A DNA stretch of 7,765 bases from Alphaproteobacteria bacterium (GTDB taxonomy: Bacteria; Pseudomonadota; Alphaproteobacteria; UBA828). Position numbers and translations under genes: made by a program. The notes under the pieces are model-generated. The model saw nothing but the letters and a program-made list of their open reading frames with translations. It did no database searches and had not been told where the DNA came from. Location: assembly GCA_030604165.1 (NCBI GenBank), contig JAUVWK010000118.1, positions 1 through 7,765 on the forward strand, written 5' to 3'. Of the stretch, positions 1-4,275 are shown one piece after another; position 1 is the first letter of the stretch; every line of letters begins with the position of its first letter.

Positions 1-2
1 CG

Positions 3-425
3 GCGCCCGAGTCGATCAGCGCCAAGGTGCTGGAGCGGATGATGCTCGGCCGCGAGTTCACGGCGGTCGACTACGCCGAGGCCATGCGCGGCCGCGAGGC
101 CTGGCGGCGCGTGCTCAAGCAGGCGTTCGCCGAGGTCGACCTGCTGCTCGCGCCGACCACGCCCGGCCCGGTGCCGCCGATCGCCGACGAGCGCAACTTG
201 CACGAAGCCACCGGCGCCGCCACGCGCTTCACCTATGGCGGGGCGCTCGCCTCGATCCCGGGGCTCTCCCTGCCCTGCGGCTTCAGCGCCAACGGCCTGC
301 CCATCGGCATGATGCTCGAGGCGGCATGATGGAACGAGCCGCTCCTGCTCCGCGCCGGCTGCGCCTACCAGGCGGCGACGGATTGGCACCTTATGCGGCC
401 GCCCCTGCTGGCCGATTCGGCCTGA
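3..425 (+). pseudogene. Amidase-signature enzyme, C-terminal part, with in-frame TGA
   Basis: This is the C-terminal part of an amidase-signature (AS) family hydrolase, which cleaves amide C-N bonds with a Ser-cisSer-Lys triad. The triad-bearing core lies upstream of the window. The visible reading begins APESISAKVLERMML and contains two typical late AS segments: DLLLAPTTPGPVPPI, and IPGLSLPCGFSANGLPIGMML. A TGA at 327-329 interrupts the frame. The same frame then continues without a break as WNEPLLLRAGCAYQAATDWH to a second TGA at 423-425, which is the normal AS ending. Aligned to the complete amidase at 5942-7459 (GLPVGLMLTGRWLDD...LRAGHAY), the stop falls where that protein has Trp, so a single TGG-to-TGA change would explain it. 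The gene is probably a recent pseudogene or makes a protein about 32 residues short. A sequencing error is possible. Other genes here end in TGA, so global recoding is unlikely. Confidence 0.8.
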
Positions 426-451
426 TACGGTATTACCTCACGCCGTACCGT
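426..451. repeat. Short inverted repeat between convergent genes
   Basis: ACGGTA (427-432) and TACCGT (446-451) are perfect 6-bp arms with a 13-bp spacer. TACGG (426-430) and CCGTA (443-447) offer an alternative 5-bp pairing. The site lies just beyond the amidase frame's final stop at 425 and overlaps the last codons of the minus-strand hydrolase. It could be a weak bidirectional terminator, but there is no T-run on either side, so the function is uncertain. Confidence 0.25.
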
Positions 452-1307
452 TGATGCGGGCCACCGCCTCGTCCGTCGACCACAGCGCATTGGCGATGTA
501 GCGAAAATTGATGATGGCGGCGAGATAACCGTCGCCCTCGGGGAGCTTGGCGCCGGCAGTGGCGTCCTTCACCACGGCGACCTCGAAGCCCTGCTCCAAA
601 AGCTCGCGCAAATGCGATTCCACACACAGATTGGCCGACATGCCGGCCAAGATCACCTGATCGACGTGGTTCTTGCGCAGCTGCAGCACGAGATCGTTGG
701 CCTCGGGGCCATAGACCTTGTGCGGCGAGGTGACGATGGTTTTGCCGTCGAGGATGTCCTTTTTGTAGATATCCAGGAAGTCGGCGCCCGAATTCTCGAA
801 GCCGTCGAGCGAATAGGCGCTCGACCGGTCGAACATGCCGATCTTGTGCATCAGCTTCTCGAGCGCGCCTTCGAAACGCCAGCCCTTGTCGGTCGGATAA
901 TAATAGTGCGGCGAGATCGCCACCGTGAGATCCGCCTGCTTGGCGGCGGCGAACAAGCGGCCGATGTTCGCCACGGTGTTGTGCTCTCGCACGCTTTCGC
1001 CGACCACGCCCCAGGTGACCCCGTCGGGGCTGAGAAAATCGACCTGCGGATCGGTCACCACCAGCGCGGTGCGCTTGAGATCGAGGCGCATGTCCGAGGG
1101 CGGCAGCGCCGGGCTCGCGGGCGGGGCGTAGGGATCGTCCGCGGCCTCGGCCGCGCGGCCCGATGCGCCGATGCCCACTGCCGCGGCCCCGACCGTTGCG
1201 GCCCCGACCGTCGCGGCCACACCGGCCTTCATGAAATTGCGCCGATTCACAGCATCCCGGGTCTCGTCGTTAACCCGGCGATCGTCTTGCGCATGATACT
1301 CGCACAT
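438..1307 (-). CDS. Tat-exported isochorismatase-family cysteine hydrolase
   Basis: This encodes a 289-residue cysteine hydrolase of the isochorismatase-like superfamily, whose members hydrolyse amide, imide or vinyl-ether bonds with an Asp-Lys-Cys triad. Visible candidates are Asp86 (VVTDPQVDFL), Lys197 (TSPHKVYGP) and Cys228 (GMSANLCVESHLREL, the nucleophile loop). The catalytic domain is about residues 75-285. It is preceded by a Tat signal: Arg22-Arg23 in NRRNFMKAG, then an Ala/Gly/Val-rich segment to about residue 50 and a likely cleavage near the AEA-ADD stretch at 53-58. The start is the ATG at 1307-1305 because GGAAGGA lies just upstream at 1314-1320. An in-frame ATG 33 codons further upstream lacks such support and would place the Tat motif unusually far from the N-terminus. 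The gene is convergent with the broken amidase and divergent from the TetR gene, its probable regulator. The substrate is unknown; biuretase-like or other amidohydrolase roles are possible. Confidence 0.9.
   Translation of the reverse strand: MCEYHAQDDRRVNDETRDAVNRRNFMKAGVAATVGAATVGAAAVGIGASGRAAEAADDPYAPPASPALPPSDMRLDLKRTALVVTDPQVDFLSPDGVTWGVVGESVREHNTVANIGRLFAAAKQADLTVAISPHYYYPTDKGWRFEGALEKLMHKIGMFDRSSAYSLDGFENSGADFLDIYKKDILDGKTIVTSPHKVYGPEANDLVLQLRKNHVDQVILAGMSANLCVESHLRELLEQGFEVAVVKDATAGAKLPEGDGYLAAIINFRYIANALWSTDEAVARINGTA
1183..1212 (-). repeat. 15-bp tandem duplication in the Tat signal region
   Basis: Two adjacent 15-bp units, 1183-1197 and 1198-1212, differ only in their last base. 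They lie in the hydrolase gene and encode a repeated Ala-Thr-Val-Gly-Ala block (ATVGAATVGAAAVG), with a degenerate third unit beside it. They lengthen the hydrophobic part of the Tat signal and look like an in-frame slippage duplication. Confidence 0.75.
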
Positions 1308-1337
1308 GTCCGTCTTCCTTCCCAATGGCTGAACCTT

Positions 1338-1360
1338 GGACGCAAGGAAATGTTGCGTCC
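1338..1360 (-). promoter_or_regulatory. 8-bp palindrome in the hydrolase 5' leader
   Basis: GGACGCAA (1338-1345) and TTGCGTCC (1353-1360) form a perfect 8-bp inverted repeat with a 7-nt spacer. It lies 30 bp upstream of the hydrolase start codon, downstream of the candidate promoter. It could be an RNA hairpin in the leader or a second protein-binding site. Its centre is about 44 bp from that of the 1385-1402 palindrome, roughly four helical turns, which would place two dimers on the same DNA face. No T-run follows, so it is not an obvious terminator. Confidence 0.5.
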
Positions 1361-1374
1361 CTCGATACCGACAA

Positions 1375-1406
1375 ATATAAGCGTAAAGACAAATCTGTCT
1401 TTTCAA
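1375..1406 (-). promoter_or_regulatory. Candidate hydrolase promoter
   Basis: On the minus strand TTGAAA (1406-1401) is followed by an AT-rich TTATAT (1380-1375). Taken literally the spacer is 20 bp, which is longer than the usual 17; GCTTAT (1382-1377) would give 18 bp but a poorer -10 match. The 1385-1402 palindrome fills the spacer, so a bound protein would block or remodel the promoter. The assignment rests on weak consensus matches and local AT-richness. Confidence 0.35.
1385..1402. promoter_or_regulatory. Palindromic operator, probable TetR-family binding site
   Basis: AAAGACA (1385-1391), spacer AATC and TGTCTTT (1396-1402) form an 18-bp dyad with perfect 7-bp arms. Size and symmetry fit the operators bound by TetR-family dimers. 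It lies in the intergenic region shared with the adjacent TetR gene, inside the candidate hydrolase promoter and 77 bp upstream of the hydrolase start. That the neighbouring TetR protein binds here is inference from position. Confidence 0.55.
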
Positions 1407-1607
1407 CCTTGCGTGATTGAGCTATGAGGGCGCGGTCCGCTGTTATCGTCGGCCGCCAGATATTCCGAAAAATATTAGGGGTATTACCGCGGTGCATTAG
1501 CTGGCGGTGGCGCAGCGGGAACCTTGCGGCGCTCTGGCCGGCGCCGTTTGTCGCTCAGGATTCGAACGGACCAGTTTGTATGGTTTCTTGCTAAGGGATT
1601 GCGGCGC

Positions 1608-2216
1608 ATGGCGAAAACAAGCAGGCGGGACCACTTGGTGGATACGGCGCTGGAGTTGTTCTATGCCAACGGCTTTCACGCCACCGGGATCGACAAGATC
1701 CTGAAACAATCGGGCGTCGCCAAGATGACGCTCTACAACCACTTCAAATCCAAGGATCAGCTCATTCTGGCCGTGCTCCGGCGCCGGGACGAACGCTTTC
1801 GCGCCTGGCTCAAAGAGGCCGTGGAGCGCCGCGCCGAGACGCCGCGCGAGCGCCTGCTCGCCCTCTTCGATGCCCTCGAGGAGTGGTTCAACGGCCCCGA
1901 TTTCTTCGGCTGCATGTTCATCAACGCCAGCGCGGAGTTCGCCAAGCACGACGATCCGGTGCATGCCGTGGCCCGTCTGCACAAGCGCCTGGTATTGAGT
2001 TATGTGCGCGATCTCGCCGCCGCGGCCGGCGCGGCGGAGCCGGAAGCGCTGGCGCGGCAATTGGAGCTGTTGATGGAAGGCGCCACGGTGGTGGCGCAAA
2101 TCGGCGGCTCCTCGGACGCCGCCCAACGCGCCAAACAGGCGGCCGAGACACTGATCGCGCAGGCCGTTGCCGGAGCCCAGCCGTCGCTCGAGCGCCCGCT
2201 CCTTGGTATTAGGTGA
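1608..2216 (+). CDS. TetR/AcrR-family transcriptional regulator
   Basis: This encodes a 202-residue one-component regulator: an N-terminal DNA-binding domain and a C-terminal ligand-binding/dimerisation domain, acting in the cytoplasm, usually as a repressor released by a small molecule. Residues 8-50 form the TetR_N domain. The HTH is at about 27-46 (TGIDKILKQSGVAKMTLYNHF), followed by the conserved FKSKDQL. The C-terminal domain contains FFGCMFINASAEF (99-111), a Gly-Cys-x-Phe-x-Asn motif found in one TetR subgroup, so Cys102 may face the ligand pocket. The ATG at 1608 is chosen because AAGGGA (1593-1598) lies 9 nt upstream and because TetR proteins start shortly before helix 1. An in-frame ATG at 1524 would add 28 atypical residues. 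It is divergent from the hydrolase, with a palindrome between them. Its 3' end overlaps the small membrane-protein gene on the other strand. The ligand is unknown. Confidence 0.92.
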   Translation: MAKTSRRDHLVDTALELFYANGFHATGIDKILKQSGVAKMTLYNHFKSKDQLILAVLRRRDERFRAWLKEAVERRAETPRERLLALFDALEEWFNGPDFFGCMFINASAEFAKHDDPVHAVARLHKRLVLSYVRDLAAAAGAAEPEALARQLELLMEGATVVAQIGGSSDAAQRAKQAAETLIAQAVAGAQPSLERPLLGIR

Positions 2217-2373
2217 GATAGGCCTTGGCCGCGATGCCGACCAGTGCCGCGGCGAAGGCGATGGCCAGCGGAATCATGATCTTGCGCGCGAGCCGCCGGC
2301 CGGTCAAACGATCGTAGAGCAAAAGCCCCAACAGAAGCAGGCCGCCGAAGACGATCAAAAGCTTGAGGATCAC
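2209..2373 (-). CDS. Small two-helix membrane protein (54 aa), unknown function
   Basis: This short reading frame starts at GTG (2373-2371) and ends at TAA (2211-2209). It encodes 54 residues: a hydrophobic helix at about 2-20 (ILKLLIVFGGLLLLGLLLY), a basic connector (DRLTGRRLARK, 21-31) and a second hydrophobic helix at about 33-52. Both helices look membrane-spanning, with the positively charged loop probably cytoplasmic. Third codon positions are mostly G/C, as in the real genes around it. An in-frame TAA about 30 nt before the GTG rules out a much longer protein; a modest GAGAG sits about 7 nt upstream. Its last 8 bp overlap the end of the convergent TetR gene. I do not recognise the family. 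A small orphan membrane protein is the safest reading. Confidence 0.65.
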   Translation of the reverse strand: MILKLLIVFGGLLLLGLLLYDRLTGRRLARKIMIPLAIAFAAALVGIAAKAYLT

Positions 2374-2657
2374 GACTGGCTCTCGGGAATTGGTTGGCTC
2401 TTACGAGCGGCCGGCGGCCCGGATGATAGCACGAGCGCGCGGCCCGCAATCGGCCGCGCGACGAGCCGTAGTTCTGCTAGTCTAAGGGCGGGTAATTTTG
2501 AGCACGCGTCATGGCTGGTACGGCTGCGAGCGGCTTTCCCCCGCCAACCCACCCCCCTGCCGCGCCCGCCTTATGGCAAGCTGTTCGAGACCGCGCCGCG
2601 CTTCCCGCTCCGCGCGACCCGGGCAGCATGAGAGTGGGCAAGACGGGAGACCAGGCA
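2374..2657. other. Intergenic region before the dehydrogenase operon
   Basis: These 284 bp separate the divergent small membrane-protein gene and the dehydrogenase gene. On the minus strand TATCAT (2428-2423), preceded by TGC, is an extended -10-like candidate for the membrane-protein gene. On the plus strand TAATTT (2493-2498) could be a -10 for the operon, but no good -35 is visible. The GC-rich hairpin at 2436-2460 is listed separately. The plus-strand frame open from 2511 into the dehydrogenase is Pro/Ala-rich and lacks family resemblance before 2658, so I regard it as non-coding. Confidence 0.45.
2436..2460. repeat. 9-bp GC-rich perfect hairpin
   Basis: CGCGCGGCC (2436-2444) and GGCCGCGCG (2452-2460) are perfect 9-bp arms around a 7-nt loop, CGCAATC. 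There is no T-run on either side. It sits between two divergent genes, so it may be a protein site or a leader structure. In DNA this GC-rich it could also be fortuitous. Confidence 0.5.
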
Positions 2658-3686
2658 ATGAAAGCGATCGTCATTCGAGAGTTCGGCGGCGTCGACAAAT
2701 TGTTGTATGAAGAGATCGAGACGCCGACGCCGGGGCCCGGCGAGGTCTTGGTGCGGGTGCGCGCCGCCGGGGTCAACCATTTGGACCACGACATCCGCGA
2801 AGGCATTTCGGGCTTTCCCATCGAGCTCCCGCATATCCTCGGCGAGGAAGGCTGCGGCGACGTCGCCGAAGTCGGCGCCGGTGTTACGCGGTGGCAGGTG
2901 GGCGATCGGGTGAGTTGCAGCGTCATCCAACCCTGCGGCCAGTGCCAAATGTGCCTGACCGGCCACGACGGCATGTGCCGCAGCGGCCGCTTCATGGGCG
3001 CCGTCGGCTGGGGCACCTACGCCGAGTATGTGCTCTGTGTCGAGAACGGGCTCGTGGCCATGCCCGACAATCTGGACTACGAGACCGCCGCGGCTTCGCA
3101 TACCTGCTTCTGCACCGCGGTGCATATGATCATGACGCTCGGCAAGGTCCGGGCCGGCCAGACCGTGCTGGTCAACGCCGCCGGCAGCGGTGTCGGCACC
3201 TCGGCCATCCAGGTCGCCAAGCTCAACGGCGCGCGCGTCATCGCCACCGCCGGCAGCGACGAAAAGCTGGCCAAAGCCAAGGAGCTCGGCGCCGATGACG
3301 GCATCAACTACACGACGCAGACGATCAGCGAAGAGGCCATGCGCCTGACCGGCGGGCGCGGCGTCGATCTGGTGGTCGAATGCGTCGGCGGCGAAATCTT
3401 GCAGGAAAGCATGCGCGCCCTCGCCACGAACGGCAGCGTGGTCACCTGTGGCGCCCACGCCGGCGAGCAGGTGGAGATCGACATCGTCGAGCTGTTCCGC
3501 AAGCAAGCGCGCCTGCAAGGCAGCTTCTACGCCTCGCGTCACGAGATCAGCCAGGCCCTGCAACTGGTTGCCGACGGCAAGCTGACGCCGGCGATCCACG
3601 CGGTCATGCCGCTGAGCGAGGCGCGCCAGGCGGCCGAGCTGACGGCCAATCGGAACTTCTTCGGCAAGATGGTGTTGCTGCCCTAA
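2658..3686 (+). CDS. MDR-superfamily zinc-type alcohol dehydrogenase / quinone oxidoreductase
   Basis: This encodes 342 residues of the medium-chain dehydrogenase/reductase superfamily: a GroES-like domain (about 1-125) followed by a Rossmann domain (about 140-290), predicted to be cytoplasmic and NAD(P)H-dependent. The nucleotide loop is AAGSGVGTSAIQVAK (174-188), and ATAGSDEKL after the second strand resembles NADP(H)-using members. Cys93, Cys96, Cys99 and Cys107 (CGQCQMC...C) match the structural zinc lobe. The usual catalytic-zinc motif GHE is GEE here (62-64), and the usual first-ligand Cys region reads NHLD (40-43). The enzyme therefore belongs to the NHLD-type zinc-binding dehydrogenases rather than classical alcohol dehydrogenases. 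The ATG at 2658 is preferred: GGGAGA (2645-2650) lies 7 nt upstream and MKAIV is the family's standard opening. It leads a four-gene co-directional run, 19 bp before the next gene. The substrate is unknown. Confidence 0.93.
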   Translation: MKAIVIREFGGVDKLLYEEIETPTPGPGEVLVRVRAAGVNHLDHDIREGISGFPIELPHILGEEGCGDVAEVGAGVTRWQVGDRVSCSVIQPCGQCQMCLTGHDGMCRSGRFMGAVGWGTYAEYVLCVENGLVAMPDNLDYETAAASHTCFCTAVHMIMTLGKVRAGQTVLVNAAGSGVGTSAIQVAKLNGARVIATAGSDEKLAKAKELGADDGINYTTQTISEEAMRLTGGRGVDLVVECVGGEILQESMRALATNGSVVTCGAHAGEQVEIDIVELFRKQARLQGSFYASRHEISQALQLVADGKLTPAIHAVMPLSEARQAAELTANRNFFGKMVLLP

Positions 3687-3705
3687 TTTATCCAATCGGT
3701 GGGCC

Positions 3706-4275
3706 ATGGCCGATCCCTCTGCCCGCCCGGCCAATCCCGGGCGCCGTATCGTGCTCAAGGCAGGGCTGGTGGGCGTCGGCCTGCTCGCCGCCGCCGGCGT
3801 TTGGCGCGCCGTCGAGGGCATCGGCGCCGACGCGCCGGCCACGGGCTATGGCTATTTGGAGCCGAACGATCTGGTCATCTTCCGCGCCATTGCGCCGGCG
3901 ATGCTCGACGGCGCGTTGCCCGAGACGGGCCGCGACGAAGCCCTGGCCGCCGTGCTGTCAGGCGTCGACACGGTGATCGTCAACCTGGCGCCGGAAACGC
4001 AGGCCGAGCTGCGTAAGCTGCTCGACCTGCTCGCCATCGGCCCGACGCGCCTCGCGCTCACCGGTGTCTGGCGCGGCTTCGACGGCACCTCCGCCAATCA
4101 GGTGGCTGGCATGCTCGAGCGTTGGTCGGGCAGCTCGCTCAGCCTTTTGCAACGTGCCTATATCGGCTTTCACGACATCGTGGTCGCGGCCTGGTATGGC
4201 GATCCGCGCTCGTGGGCCGCGCTCGGCTACGATGGCCCGCCGGAGATCCCGGACGAAGTGCGGCGCATCGTCTGA
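3706..4275 (+). CDS. Tat-signal small subunit, gluconate 2-dehydrogenase subunit 3-like
   Basis: This 189-residue protein resembles the small (gamma / subunit 3) component of membrane-associated FAD dehydrogenases such as gluconate and glucose dehydrogenases. In those complexes the Tat signal on the small subunit lets the signal-less flavoprotein cross the membrane with it. Here Arg13-Arg14 in GRRIVLKAG is followed by a hydrophobic stretch (about 21-33), a plausible Tat signal or anchor. The mature part has an N-terminal LEPNDLVIFRAIAPAML segment and a C-terminal YGDPRSWAALGYDGPP segment (about 164-179) typical of the family. The assignment is by pattern, not by any catalytic residue. The ATG at 3706 follows the dehydrogenase stop by 19 bp with a weak GGTGGG upstream. 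Its TGA shares one base with the next gene's ATG, so translational coupling to the GMC subunit is likely. It could instead be an uncharacterised Tat protein. Confidence 0.72.
   Translation: MADPSARPANPGRRIVLKAGLVGVGLLAAAGVWRAVEGIGADAPATGYGYLEPNDLVIFRAIAPAMLDGALPETGRDEALAAVLSGVDTVIVNLAPETQAELRKLLDLLAIGPTRLALTGVWRGFDGTSANQVAGMLERWSGSSLSLLQRAYIGFHDIVVAAWYGDPRSWAALGYDGPPEIPDEVRRIV

Larger units (their letters stand above)
1308..1607. other. Divergent intergenic region between hydrolase and TetR genes
   Basis: These 300 bp separate the two divergent starts and contain no convincing gene. Base composition is locally AT-rich around 1371-1406 and 1460-1486, unlike the flanking coding DNA. It holds two palindromes (1338-1360, 1385-1402, listed separately) and candidate promoter elements for the hydrolase. 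It also has a weak IR (ATATT 1460-1464 / AATAT 1471-1475), a GC hairpin (CGGCGC 1527-1532 / GCGCCG 1541-1546) and an imperfect dyad AACGGACCAGTT at 1565-1576, about 30 bp before the TetR start. No clear sigma-70 promoter was seen for the TetR gene. Confidence 0.6.

Noticed and set aside
1308..1406. Upstream start of the hydrolase adding 33 residues
   Set aside because: It runs through the leader palindrome and candidate promoter, and would push the twin-arginine motif more than 50 residues from the N-terminus; the 1307 start has a good SD.
612..1427. 271-codon plus-strand open frame opposite the hydrolase
   Set aside because: It is a shadow frame of the minus-strand hydrolase, with composition typical of antisense reading in GC-rich DNA.
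1555..1575. tRNA-like GGATTCGAAC segment near 1558-1567
   Set aside because: The flanking bases cannot form a T-stem around TTCGAAC, and no D-arm, anticodon arm or acceptor stem could be assembled on either strand.
1565..1576. AACGGACCAGTT as a TetR autoregulatory operator
   Set aside because: Only 4 of 6 positions are symmetric and there is no second copy, so it is mentioned in the intergenic entry but not called as an operator.
2511..2657. N-terminal 49-codon extension of the dehydrogenase
   Set aside because: The extension is Pro/Ala-rich with no family match; the ATG at 2658 has a well-placed GGGAGA and the standard MKAIV start.
2571..3842. 423-codon minus-strand open frame opposite the dehydrogenase
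   Set aside because: It is an antisense shadow rich in Ala/Gly/His/Asp with no domain, while the plus strand encodes a complete MDR enzyme.
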